A stretch of 64,000 nucleotides of DNA, taken from contig NZ_FNRL01000005.1 of the NCBI RefSeq assembly GCF_900107795.1, positions 187,821 through 251,820 on the forward strand, in the 5' to 3' direction. Of this stretch, positions 52,682-60,785 are shown one piece after another. The DNA is from Chitinophaga terrae (ex Kim and Jung 2007). GTDB taxonomy: Bacteria; Bacteroidota; Bacteroidia; Chitinophagales; Chitinophagaceae. Every line of letters starts with the position of its first letter. The first letter of the stretch is position 1. Both the position numbers and the translations under genes were made by a program. Under the pieces are notes generated by a model. The model was not told the origin of the DNA and made no database searches. It worked only from the letters and a program-made list of their open reading frames with translations.

Positions 52682-55084
52682 CTATTCTCTCATCATATCC
52701 ATTATCACACTCACAACATCTTCTGTATTGGGCTTGGAGAAGTAATCGCCATCTGATCCGTAAGCCGGCCTGTGCGCCTGTGCGCTCAAAGTACGTGGCG
52801 CTACGTCTAACCAGCGGTAACCACCCTGCTTTTCTATCACTTCCTGGAACATATAGGCAGTGCCTCCGCCTGGTACATCTTCATCCACGAACAGTATCCT
52901 GCTGGTCTTCTTCAGCGATTCAACGATGCTGTGGTTGATATCGAAAGGCAGTAATGTTTGTACGTCTATGATCTCGCAGGAGATGCCTACTTCGTTTAGG
53001 GTATTCACCGCTTCTTCAACAATACGTACAGTAGAACCATAGGTAACTATCGTAATGTCATCGCCGGCTTTCAGCACTTCAGGAATGCCCAAAGGCACGG
53101 TGAAAGTTTCCAGGTTGGAAGGCAGTTTCTCTTTCAGGCGGTAGCCATTCAGCGATTCTATCACTATTGCAGGTTCGTTTGCCCGCAATAAAGTGTTATA
53201 CATACCTGCGGCCTGCACCATGTTCCGTGGTACGCAAACGTGCATTCCTCTCAGTGAGTTGATGATCATCCCCATTGGCGAACCGCTGTGCCAGATGCCT
53301 TCCAGCCTGTGTCCGCGTGTGCGTACAATCAACGGGCAATGCATCACTCCTTTGGTACGATATTGCAAAGAAGCTACATCATCGCTCAATGGTTGCAATC
53401 CATATAGCAGGTAATCCAGGTACTGAATCTCTGCAATTGGCCTGAGTCCTCTCAACGCCATGCCTATACCCTGCCCCATGATAGTTAGTTCACGTATACC
53501 GGTGTCGGATATACGATCTTTTCCATGTTTCTGTTGCAGACCGGCAAAGCCCTGGTTAACATCCCCGATTTTTCCCACATCTTCTCCAAAGGCAAAAACC
53601 TTTGGATTATGAGTGAATAACTGATCGAAGTACCTGTTAAGTATTTCATACCCGTTCACCATGATGCTATCGCTATCGTAGGCGACAGGCACTTCGGGAA
53701 CATTGAGGGCCGAGTTGGCTCCTGTCGCATAGAGGAAAGAATTGTAGCTTTCCTTTTCTGTTTTCAGGTAGTTATCGTACCAATGTTGCAATCCCTGCAC
53801 CAGCGGGTGCTGGCTAAGGGCGCGGTGACGGAGTAAAATATTCGCTGTTGTTTTTAAGATATCCCTGCGTTGCGGTTCCCTGTTGTTTTGAAGATCGCGG
53901 ATCGCTACATTGATTGCAGTAGCGTCGGCGCCTTCCAGATTAGCAATAGGAGCGGCTAAAGCAGCAAATGATTGCACATGTTCTTTGATAGGAGCCAGGT
54001 ATTTTTCCCAGGCCGATCTCTTTGCTTCCTGTACACTGGCTTTAGCTTCAGCTTCCAGTTTATTGAGTGTTTCTTCGTCTGCCAATGCGTTTTCCAATAT
54101 CCAGGAACGCATTTTAAGATTACAGTCAAACTCCCTTTCCCAAGCCAGGCGCTCCTTACTCTTATAGCGTTCGTGAGAACCGCTGGTAGAGTGGCCCTGG
54201 GGCTGGGTGATCTCTTCTACATGGAAGAGTGCCGGAACATGCGTGTCGCGGATCTTCTGGATGGCGGTTTCAAAAACTTCGCACATGCCAGCATAATCCC
54301 AACCTTTTACATTATATATATCAAAACCGTTAGAATCCTTCGTTTTGCGGAACCCTTCAAGAGCTGCGCTGATAGAGTTCTTCGTGGTTTGGAATTTACG
54401 GGGAACCGAAATGCCATACCCATCATCCCACACAAAAACAGCCATTGGTACCTGTAATACGCCGGCTGCGTTGATAGTTTCCCAAAAATGGCCTTCAGAG
54501 GTAGAAGCATCGCCAATGGTAGTGAAACAGATTTCATTACCATTATTGGATAAACCAGGAAACTGATGTAAAACAGGAACTTCCCTGAACAACTTAGAGG
54601 CGTAGGCCAGTCCCAACGAACGAGGCATCTGCGCGGCAGTAGGCGCCATATCTGCTGCCGAGTTTTTCATATCCGCAAGGTTTAACCAGTTACCATCTTT
54701 ATCGATGTTTGGTGTTGCGAAATGCGAATTCATCTGCCGCCCGCCTGAAAATGGGTCATGCGCCAAATCCGGATCCGCATATAACTGCGAGAAAAACTGC
54801 TCAGGTGTGGCAATACCTGTGGCAAACGCAACAGTTTGGTCGCGATAATAACCGGAACGAAAGTCGCCTGGCTTAAAGTATTTGGACATTGCAATCTGCG
54901 CCACTTCTTTCCCATCCCCGAATATGCCAAACTTTGCTTTGCCTGTAAGAACTTCCTTACGGGCCAGCACGCTTACTTCCCTGCTTTCGCAAGCCAACCT
55001 GTAGTCATTTAGCACTTCCTTACGGAATTCGTCGAATGACAACCGGCTTTCTGTATTCATAGCGAGTTCGTTATTTTCTATCAT
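52682..55084 (-). CDS. Fused E1 alpha/beta subunit of a 2-oxoacid dehydrogenase complex
   Basis: Single 800-residue protein combining the two E1 subunits of a branched-chain or pyruvate-type 2-oxoacid dehydrogenase; uses thiamine diphosphate to decarboxylate the 2-oxoacid and hand the acyl group to lipoyl-E2. The alpha part (about 1-400) has the TPP motif from GDASTSEGHFWE (about 191-202) to the Asn of INAAGVLQVPMAVF (N205). The beta part (about 470-800) begins ILNRYFDQLFTHNPKVFAFG, with GIRELTIMGQGIGMALRGLR and a transketolase C-terminal domain. E2 and E3 genes are not in the window. Substrate preference (branched-chain most likely) is an inference. Confidence 0.9.
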   Translation of the reverse strand: MIENNELAMNTESRLSFDEFRKEVLNDYRLACESREVSVLARKEVLTGKAKFGIFGDGKEVAQIAMSKYFKPGDFRSGYYRDQTVAFATGIATPEQFFSQLYADPDLAHDPFSGGRQMNSHFATPNIDKDGNWLNLADMKNSAADMAPTAAQMPRSLGLAYASKLFREVPVLHQFPGLSNNGNEICFTTIGDASTSEGHFWETINAAGVLQVPMAVFVWDDGYGISVPRKFQTTKNSISAALEGFRKTKDSNGFDIYNVKGWDYAGMCEVFETAIQKIRDTHVPALFHVEEITQPQGHSTSGSHERYKSKERLAWEREFDCNLKMRSWILENALADEETLNKLEAEAKASVQEAKRSAWEKYLAPIKEHVQSFAALAAPIANLEGADATAINVAIRDLQNNREPQRRDILKTTANILLRHRALSQHPLVQGLQHWYDNYLKTEKESYNSFLYATGANSALNVPEVPVAYDSDSIMVNGYEILNRYFDQLFTHNPKVFAFGEDVGKIGDVNQGFAGLQQKHGKDRISDTGIRELTIMGQGIGMALRGLRPIAEIQYLDYLLYGLQPLSDDVASLQYRTKGVMHCPLIVRTRGHRLEGIWHSGSPMGMIINSLRGMHVCVPRNMVQAAGMYNTLLRANEPAIVIESLNGYRLKEKLPSNLETFTVPLGIPEVLKAGDDITIVTYGSTVRIVEEAVNTLNEVGISCEIIDVQTLLPFDINHSIVESLKKTSRILFVDEDVPGGGTAYMFQEVIEKQGGYRWLDVAPRTLSAQAHRPAYGSDGDYFSKPNTEDVVSVIMDMMRE

Positions 55085-55216
55085 GCCTCATGGTTAAAGT
55101 ACAAAAGTAAGGTTAATTATACAGTTGAAAAATGCTGGAAATCTTTCATTTAAAATAATCTGATTTTTTTTAATAAGAATTTAATAAATTGTAATCTAAG
55201 TAATACTTTTTGGCTG

Positions 55217-55224
55217 TAAATTTG
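55217..55224 (+). promoter_or_regulatory. Candidate -7 box (TAAATTTG) for DUF1573 gene
   Basis: Perfect TAnnTTTG 53 bp upstream of the start. No -33 TTTG at 19-21 bp. Confidence 0.4.
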
Positions 55225-55277
55225 TTCTTAGCAAGAAAGATATCAATAATTTTTAACCGTCGCATTAAAACCATCAT

Positions 55278-55688
55278 ATGAAAATGAAAAAATTTATCTT
55301 ATCCCTGTTTGCAAGTCTGCTGTTTACTACTGCTCTTTGGGCTCAATCTACTACTTCCAACCCGGCAGACGCTAAAGTAAAGTTTGTTAAAGAAACTATT
55401 GATTTCGGAAAAACTGATCTTAACAAGCCTGTTACTGTTGATTTCGAATTCACTAATATATCCAAAGAGCCTGTTGTGATTGAAACAGCGCGCGCCAGTT
55501 GCGGTTGCACCACTCCAAAATGGACACAGGAACCAATCGCACCCGGTAAAAAAGGTAAAGTAACCGCCAGTTACAGCGCTAACGGTTTAGGTCAACAGAA
55601 CAAAACCATCTGGGTTAAATTCAGAGGCGTGGATCAGGATAAAGAATTACACCTGACAGGTACCGTAGGCGGAGCTAACAACAAGTAA
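55278..55688 (+). CDS. DUF1573 domain protein, exported
   Basis: A 136-residue protein with a signal peptide (about 1-22, LFASLLFTTALWA) and one DUF1573 domain: TIDFGKTDLNKPVTVDFEF, then the Cys pair ASCGCTTPKW, and GKVTASYSANGLGQQNKTI. DUF1573 modules are small Ig-like domains of unknown role, common in secreted Bacteroidota proteins. Monocistronic, with promoter-like box and terminator. Nothing unusual in composition. Confidence 0.85.
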   Translation: MKMKKFILSLFASLLFTTALWAQSTTSNPADAKVKFVKETIDFGKTDLNKPVTVDFEFTNISKEPVVIETARASCGCTTPKWTQEPIAPGKKGKVTASYSANGLGQQNKTIWVKFRGVDQDKELHLTGTVGGANNK

Positions 55689-55713
55689 GCCCAGACTACA
55701 CTGAAATATAACT

Positions 55714-55755
55714 AAAGACCTTGCAGCCCAGTGCTGTAAGGTCTTTTTGTTTTTT
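55714..55755 (+). terminator. Terminator after DUF1573 gene
   Basis: Stem AAAGACCTTGCAGC (55714-55727) with GCTGTAAGGTCTTT (55733-55746, one bulge), then T-rich tract. Confidence 0.82.
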
Positions 55756-55765
55756 ATAGTAATCC

Positions 55766-55773
55766 TATCTTTG
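55766..55773 (+). promoter_or_regulatory. Candidate promoter for aminotransferase gene (TTTG, 16 bp, TATCTTTG)
   Basis: Perfect TAnnTTTG box at 55766-55773 with TTTG at 55746-55749, slightly closer (16 bp) than the SRP RNA pattern; 26 bp before the start. Confidence 0.45.
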
Positions 55774-55799
55774 CACCCGTAAAGAATCAAAACAATTTT

Positions 55800-56999
55800 A
55801 TGCCTACCATTAGTAAAAGAGGTGAACAAGTACCTCCTAGTCCAATCAGGAAGCTGGTTCCGTTTGCTGAAGCTGCAAAAAAAAGAGGGACTAAGGTCTA
55901 TCACCTGAATATCGGCCAACCCGATATTGAAACACCAAAACCAATGCTTGATGCGGTTCGTCAATCCAATTTTAAGATCCTGGAGTACAGCCACAGTGCA
56001 GGCAACGAGAGTTATCGCCGGAAATTAGTTGAATACTACGCCCGATTCGACATTTCACTGACTCATGAACAAATTATTGTTACTACCGGTGGGTCTGAAG
56101 CCATCATCTTTGCTTTTATGGCCTGCCTGGATCCGGGAGACGAGATCATAGTTCCGGAGCCTTTCTATGCGAACTACAATGGGTTTGCTACGGAGGCGGA
56201 AGTAAAAGTAAAAACCATCACCTCCAGCATCGAAAGCGGTTTCGCTTTACCCGCAATGGCTGATTTTGAAAAAGCAATCACTTCAAAAACCAAAGCTATC
56301 CTGATCTGTAACCCTAATAATCCTACCGGTTACCTTTATAGCAAAGAGGAGCTGGAAGTATTGAAACAGTTGTGCCTGAAGCATGACCTGTTCCTTTTTT
56401 CTGATGAAGCGTACCGGGAATTCTGTTATACAGGGAAGCATTTCAGCGCTATGAACCTGGACGGACTGGAGAACAATGTTATCATAATGGATACCATCTC
56501 TAAACGTTACAGCGCATGCGGAGCCAGGATTGGCGCCTTTGTTACCAAGAACCAGGAGGCGTTAACCGCTGCTATGAAACTGGCGCAGGCCAGGTTAAGC
56601 CCGCCAAGTTTTGCACAGATCGCGGCAGAAGCGGCTGTAGACCTGCCATTAGATTACTTCGACGGGATCAAAGCAGAGTACCAGAGCCGTAGAGATATCC
56701 TGGTAGCTATGCTGAATGAAATTCCTGGTGTTTTTTGTCCGAACCCCGGCGGTGCATTCTATGCGATGGCCAAATTACCGATCGACGATTCCGATAAATT
56801 CTGCCAATGGATACTTGAATCCTTTGAATTTGAGGGTCAAACTGTCATGATGGCACCTGGAACGGGCTTTTATGCGACGCCAGGCTTAGGAAAAGATGAG
56901 GTCAGGCTGGCATATGTGCTGAATCAGGCAGATATCCGTCATGCTATCGTCTGTTTGGCAGAAGCTTTAAAGGTTTATCCTGGCAAGACTTCCAAATAA
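55800..56999 (+). CDS. Pyridoxal phosphate-dependent aminotransferase (aspartate type)
   Basis: Class I aminotransferase of 399 residues. The PLP Lys is in DTISKRYSACGARIGAF (KRYS, about 230), preceded by ILICNPNNPTGYLYS (about 165) and DEAYREF with the PLP ring-contact Asp and Tyr. Probably an aspartate aminotransferase, but class I enzymes of this type often accept aromatic or branched substrates. The stop is followed by about 1 kb without a protein-coding gene. Confidence 0.92.
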   Translation: MPTISKRGEQVPPSPIRKLVPFAEAAKKRGTKVYHLNIGQPDIETPKPMLDAVRQSNFKILEYSHSAGNESYRRKLVEYYARFDISLTHEQIIVTTGGSEAIIFAFMACLDPGDEIIVPEPFYANYNGFATEAEVKVKTITSSIESGFALPAMADFEKAITSKTKAILICNPNNPTGYLYSKEELEVLKQLCLKHDLFLFSDEAYREFCYTGKHFSAMNLDGLENNVIIMDTISKRYSACGARIGAFVTKNQEALTAAMKLAQARLSPPSFAQIAAEAAVDLPLDYFDGIKAEYQSRRDILVAMLNEIPGVFCPNPGGAFYAMAKLPIDDSDKFCQWILESFEFEGQTVMMAPGTGFYATPGLGKDEVRLAYVLNQADIRHAIVCLAEALKVYPGKTSK

Positions 57000-57368
57000 T
57001 TTTTGTGCGAAGATGATATCAAAGTGATATAATACAGCAGTCAGATACATTAAAATAAATTCTATATTTATTTTTTATCCAAAAAACATGAATTTTTTAG
57101 GCACCACTGTTGGAAAATTGATATTTTTCTTCGTATATTTGATGTAGAAACAACAACAAAGTCAAAAATTATCAAATTATAAAAATATTTACATATACGA
57201 TGACTGCAAAATCTAAACTTGTTTAAGAAAAATTTAACCTGCTTTTTTTCTTATAAAGTAGTTTTGGTCCGACCTTTGACTTATTAAATACAGAAGAGAA
57301 TTATCAATCTTCTGTAAAATCAAAGAATAACTAAAACGTTTTAGCAAAATATCGTATTTTTGTATCAG
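57000..57368. other. AT-rich gene-free region with several promoter-like boxes
   Basis: First third of a 995-bp gap. It contains perfect TAnnTTTG boxes at 57134-57141 (TATATTTG, with TTG at 57110-57112, 21-bp spacing), 57259-57266 (TAGTTTTG) and 57355-57362 (TATTTTTG), and a short hairpin CAGAAG/CTTCTG near 57290-57314. A nine-codon ATG frame at 57200-57226 is probably chance. No protein-length ORF was seen. It looks like a region of small-RNA transcription upstream of the two hairpin elements described next. Confidence 0.5.
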
Positions 57369-57428
57369 TTTTTCATAACGTGGAATTTATAAAGGCAAAC
57401 GGCTCTGATCGCAGAGCCGTATTTTTTT
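57369..57428 (+). ncRNA. Candidate small RNA, copy 1
   Basis: A perfect -7 box (57355-57362) is followed by TTTTTCATAACGTGGAATTT (57369-57388), a linker ending GCAAACGG, and a 9-bp hairpin (57399-57407 with 57412-57420, loop ATCG) closed by seven Ts (57422-57428). The predicted transcript is about 60 nt and ends in an intrinsic terminator. A second copy with the same 5' block lies 218 bp downstream. Not assigned to any known RNA family. Confidence 0.55.
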
Positions 57429-57586
57429 GCCCTAAACCCACCCAAGCAGGCCAATTTTCGCCAAAAAATGATACATTTTCATCCTTTTTAAAAAAAATTG
57501 AAAAAATATTGGCCTTTCCGTTTACCTTTTTTGTATAATATTGTTATGTAATAAAACGGGCGAATAACCTGATAGTTATTTCGTTT

Positions 57587-57645
57587 GTTTTCATAACGTG
57601 GAATTTTAAAATGCAACGGTCCCGATTCTTCGGGACCGGTTTTGT
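57587..57645 (+). ncRNA. Candidate small RNA, copy 2
   Basis: Shares the 19-nt block TTTTCATAACGTGGAATTT with copy 1 (at 57588-57606), then GCAACGG and a 9-bp hairpin (57617-57625 with 57630-57638, loop TTCT). The stem sequence differs from copy 1 (CGGTCCCGA versus CGGCTCTG) while the pairing is preserved. At the equivalent upstream position there is a weaker TAGTTATT box (57573-57580). The T-tail is weaker (TTTTGTTT). Confidence 0.5.
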
Positions 57646-57983
57646 TTCACGCAAAGGGGGTAAGGGAGGCAAAGAGGCGTAAGATTTTTTTAAGAAAGAA
57701 AAAGTAAGGGGATAAGATTTTTTAAGAAAGAAGAAGTAAGAGGGCAAGATTTTTTAAGAAAGAAGAAAGTGAGGGGATAAGATCTTTAAGAAAGAAGAAG
57801 TAAGGGGACAAGATTGTTAAGAAAGAAGAAGTAAGGGACAAGACTTTTAAAGAAAGAAGAAGTAAAAAAGTAAGAGGGCAAGATTTTTTTATATAAAAAG
57901 GAGGAGCGAAGAATGTATATGTACATTACATTCTTCGCTCCTCTTTATATTTCTTATGTTTCTTTGCTTTCTTATGCCGCTCT
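57646..57983. repeat. Purine-rich tandem repeat with CACGCAAAG ends and 17-bp hairpin
   Basis: Begins with CACGCAAAGGGGGTAAGG and contains about six degenerate units of roughly 33-40 bp of the form AAGATTTTTTAAGAAAGAAGAAG, each purine-rich on the + strand (57680-57890). It ends with a perfect 17-bp hairpin (57901-57917 with 57927-57943, loop TATGTACAT) and CTTTCTTATGCCGCTCTGCGTGCAA before the carA stop. Same type and same position (between convergent genes) as the elements at 12750, 23833 and 49898. Confidence 0.8.
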
Positions 57984-57994
57984 GCGTGCAACCG

Positions 57995-59107
57995 CTACTT
58001 TTTATGCTTACGGATCAGAGAGAAGAAGTCGTCGAACAGGTAGCGGCTATCGAATGGTCCCGGAGTTGATTCGGGGTGATATTGCACACTGAATGCCGGT
58101 TTATTCTTCATCCTGATACCTTCTACTGTGCCATCGTTCAGGTTCACGTGTGTCACTTCAATATTTTCATTGGCAGCAACCGCATTGGCGTCAACTGCGA
58201 ACCCGTGGTTCTGGGTAGTGATTTCACAAAGGCCAGTTTGCAGGTTCTTTACCGGGTGATTCAGACCGCGGTGACCATGGTGCATTTTGTAAGTAGGAAT
58301 ATCGTTAGCCAATGCCAGTAACTGGTGACCAAGGCAGATACCAAACATTGGTTTCTCTGCATCCAGGATCTTTTTCACTGTATCTACTGCATATTTCAAC
58401 GGCGCAGGATCGCCAGGGCCGTTTGACACGAAGTATGCATCCGGTTTGAACTCTTCAAGCACTTCGAAAGGAGTGTCGGTAGGGAAAACCTGCAGGTAAG
58501 CGCCTTTTTCGGAAAGGCATTTCAGCATGTTCCTTTTTACACCATTGTCCATTACCGCGATACGGATATCTGCAGCCGGATCACCTACATTGTACGCCTC
58601 TTTGGTAGAAACTTCCTTGCAAAGCGCAAGGCCTTCCATGGAAGGAACTTTAGCCAGCTCAGCCTTCAGTTTTTCTACATCCAGGATCTCAGAAGAAATA
58701 ATACAGTTCATTGCTCCTTTGCTCCTGATATGAGAAACCAGTGCACGGGTATCTACATCATAAATAGCTACCAGACCGTTATCTGTCAGGAACTTTTCCA
58801 ATGACTCATCTGCCATTTTCCTGGAATAATTGTAGGAGATGTTTTTAGCAATTAAACCACTGATCTTCACACTACTACTCTCTACATCATCCTTCTTGGT
58901 ACCATAGTTACCAATGTAGCAGTTGTTCATTATAAGTACCTGTCCTTTATAAGAAGGGTCTGTAAACACTTCCTGGTAACCCGTCATACCGGTATTGAAA
59001 GCTAACTCACCGGCAGCTGTGCCAATTTTCCCAAAAGCTTTTCCCTGAAAAACCGTACCGTCGTCTAACAGCAGTATGGCAGGTTGGATGGTTCTTGTCT
59101 GAGGCAT
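57995..59107 (-). CDS. carA: Carbamoyl-phosphate synthase small subunit
   Basis: Glutaminase subunit (370 residues) that releases ammonia from glutamine for carbamoyl phosphate synthesis, feeding pyrimidines and arginine. The class I amidotransferase triad is intact: nucleophile Cys in FGICLGHQLLALA (C258) and the His-Glu pair in SVQYHPESTPGP (H344, E346). An N-terminal CPSase domain with ILLLDDGTVFQGKAFG and NTGMTGYQEVFTDPSY precedes it. carB is not in the window. The stop is 11 bp from the end of the tandem repeat element. No pyrimidine attenuator was confirmed. Confidence 0.96.
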   Translation of the reverse strand: MPQTRTIQPAILLLDDGTVFQGKAFGKIGTAAGELAFNTGMTGYQEVFTDPSYKGQVLIMNNCYIGNYGTKKDDVESSSVKISGLIAKNISYNYSRKMADESLEKFLTDNGLVAIYDVDTRALVSHIRSKGAMNCIISSEILDVEKLKAELAKVPSMEGLALCKEVSTKEAYNVGDPAADIRIAVMDNGVKRNMLKCLSEKGAYLQVFPTDTPFEVLEEFKPDAYFVSNGPGDPAPLKYAVDTVKKILDAEKPMFGICLGHQLLALANDIPTYKMHHGHRGLNHPVKNLQTGLCEITTQNHGFAVDANAVAANENIEVTHVNLNDGTVEGIRMKNKPAFSVQYHPESTPGPFDSRYLFDDFFSLIRKHKK

Positions 59108-59137
59108 TTGTGGTATCTGTGTTGTTTTATATTTTAA

Positions 59138-59172
59138 AAAAAACCTTCAAGGGATTGTTGGCCCTGAAGGTT
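59138..59172 (-). terminator. Terminator between zinc-ribbon protein gene and carA
   Basis: Stem AACCTTCA(A)GGG (59142-59153) with CCCTGAAGGTT (59162-59172) and an A-run (59136-59143) reading as Ts on the minus strand; 74 bp after the zinc-ribbon gene stop and 31 bp before the carA start. Confidence 0.75.
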
Positions 59173-59245
59173 CGGATAAAAAACCGTGCAAAGTTATGAA
59201 ATGCAACAGTTAATTGCAGATTTTTTTTGTCGTTATAGGAATATG

Positions 59246-60073
59246 TTACTTAATTTTTACAGATTTTAACACTCTTTGCGCAACCTGGCGCCCGATGGGG
59301 TCGTCATCCCGGTACTGAAGCAGGATCTGCCATCGATTATTGCCCTTTATCATAATGAGATTGCAGAAAGCCAGGCGCAGCGCTCCTTTGTATAAATAAT
59401 TCCCTTCTTCCAACACTCCCTGAACCCCGGAAATCAGCACAGGAACCGGCTTGCAATTTATATCCGTGGCCGCTCCCTTCATTTGCATGCCCAGGTGTGA
59501 TGCGGTGATAGCCTGCTCCAGTGTATTGGTTACACTAGGCAGATAACTATACATATTCACGGTAATACGTATCCCACTCTCTTCCTCGTTGCTATAGCTT
59601 TTTGCATATTCAACAGTTTTGGCAGTTTCCTCATCCAATGGCTGGTCGTGGATCCATAATTTAACCGGGGTACTTATCTCCAGGGCCTGGCGGCCTATGG
59701 TGGCGGTAGCCCAGGGGCTATACAGATAGGTGGAAGGAACTTTCTGGTAAAGGAAAGAGATAACAGCTTTCTTACCGAAAAGGCTCCCCGTAACGGCTAT
59801 CAATACCAGGAGCAGCGAGAGGAACAGGACCAGTTTACTTTTATTGGCAGGCAGCATTGCGTTCCTTAAAGCGGTTTTCAGCCTCGATGGCTTTTCTGCT
59901 TTGATCACTACTCCTACTTCGCTGGTATATTCAGCGAACGAACCTGTGGGGTGTAATATCTTCCAGTCGCCGAAGGTTGGCGTTAACTTTTTACTGCAGG
60001 TATCGCAGAAGGTCAGGTATTCGGAGGTCAGCGGATTGGGATGCCCGCAGTGTTGGCAGCGCAGGTACTTCAT
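59246..60073 (-). CDS. Zinc-ribbon membrane protein of unknown function
   Basis: A 275-residue protein with an N-terminal zinc ribbon (CQHCGHPNP and CDTCSKK, Cys about 6, 9, 23, 26), a basic linker, one membrane segment (about 80-99, LVLFLSLLLVLIAVTGSLFG) and a soluble domain of about 175 residues facing the periplasm or cytoplasm, rich in beta-type patterns. I recognise no characterised homologue. The Cys spacing suggests zinc rather than redox chemistry. It lies downstream of rplQ and upstream of carA, separated from both by terminators, so it is probably its own transcript. Confidence 0.72.
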   Translation of the reverse strand: MKYLRCQHCGHPNPLTSEYLTFCDTCSKKLTPTFGDWKILHPTGSFAEYTSEVGVVIKAEKPSRLKTALRNAMLPANKSKLVLFLSLLLVLIAVTGSLFGKKAVISFLYQKVPSTYLYSPWATATIGRQALEISTPVKLWIHDQPLDEETAKTVEYAKSYSNEEESGIRITVNMYSYLPSVTNTLEQAITASHLGMQMKGAATDINCKPVPVLISGVQGVLEEGNYLYKGALRLAFCNLIMIKGNNRWQILLQYRDDDPIGRQVAQRVLKSVKIK

Positions 60074-60136
60074 AGGGAGATCGTTATAAGCTATTCCAGC
60101 CGTAATATTACAAAATTTCCAAATTTATATACGCAT

Positions 60137-60172
60137 AAAAAAAGACAAAGCGAACGCCTTGTCTTTTTTCGA
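60137..60172. terminator. Terminator after rplQ, likely bidirectional
   Basis: Stem AAAGACAAAGCG (60141-60152) with CGCCTTGTCTTT (60155-60166; one mismatch), A-run on one side and T-run on the other, 17 bp after the rplQ stop. Confidence 0.85.
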
Positions 60173-60188
60173 GTATTGTTTTGTAAAA

Positions 60189-60695
60189 CTACTCAGCTTT
60201 TGATTCAGTAGCATCAGCTGCCGGAGCGGCTGGAGCTTCAGGAGCAGCGGTTGCTGCATCTTCTGCTTTCTTTTTAGAACCACCTGCACGACGAGTTTTC
60301 TTAGCAGGAGCTTTTTCAGTTGTTTTACCGTAAACTTCGTTGAAGTCAACCAGTTCGATCAATGCTACTTCAGCATTATCACCAACACGTTTACCCAGTT
60401 TAATGATACGGGTGTAACCGCCTGGACGGTTAGCGATTTTCTCACTGATAGTGCCGAACAGTTCCTTGATAGCTTCTTTATCCTGTAAGTAGCTGAAAAC
60501 GATCCTGCGGTTGTGAGTAGAATCGGTTTTACTTCTGGTCAGGATTGGTTCAACGTATACGCGCAGTGCTTTTGCTTTAGCAAGAGTAGTGGTGATACGT
60601 TTGTGGCTGATCAGTTCGCAAGCCAGGTTTGACATCAGGGCTTTGCGGTGGGAAGCAGTTCTGCTTAATTTGTTTAATTTAACTCCGTGACGCAT
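60189..60695 (-). CDS. rplQ: 50S ribosomal protein L17
   Basis: Large-subunit protein, last gene of the alpha operon. The family start [20 protein letters not shown] and the LITHKRI-type [20 protein letters not shown] are present. It carries a C-terminal extension of about 45 residues ([19 protein letters not shown] and an Ala/Pro-rich end), absent from the 127-residue E. coli protein but common in this phylum. Followed by a strong terminator. Confidence 0.96.
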   Translation of the reverse strand: MRHGVKLNKLSRTASHRKALMSNLACELISHKRITTTLAKAKALRVYVEPILTRSKTDSTHNRRIVFSYLQDKEAIKELFGTISEKIANRPGGYTRIIKLGKRVGDNAEVALIELVDFNEVYGKTTEKAPAKKTRRAGGSKKKAEDAATAAPEAPAAPAADATESKAE

Positions 60696-60785
60696 GACAT
60701 TTTGATTTATCCCTTACACCGTGTCAGGAATTGTAAGGTACTTTAATAAGAATGTGATGAACATTGGCTCATCACATATGATATA

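Noticed and set aside
57200..57226. ATG frame of eight codons (MTAKSKLV) in the gene-free region
   Set aside because: Too short to judge, no ribosome binding context, and AT-rich surroundings make it likely by chance.
59138..59172. Hairpin just upstream of carA considered as a pyrimidine attenuator
   Set aside because: It is oriented as, and placed like, a normal terminator for the upstream gene; no alternative antiterminator structure was visible.
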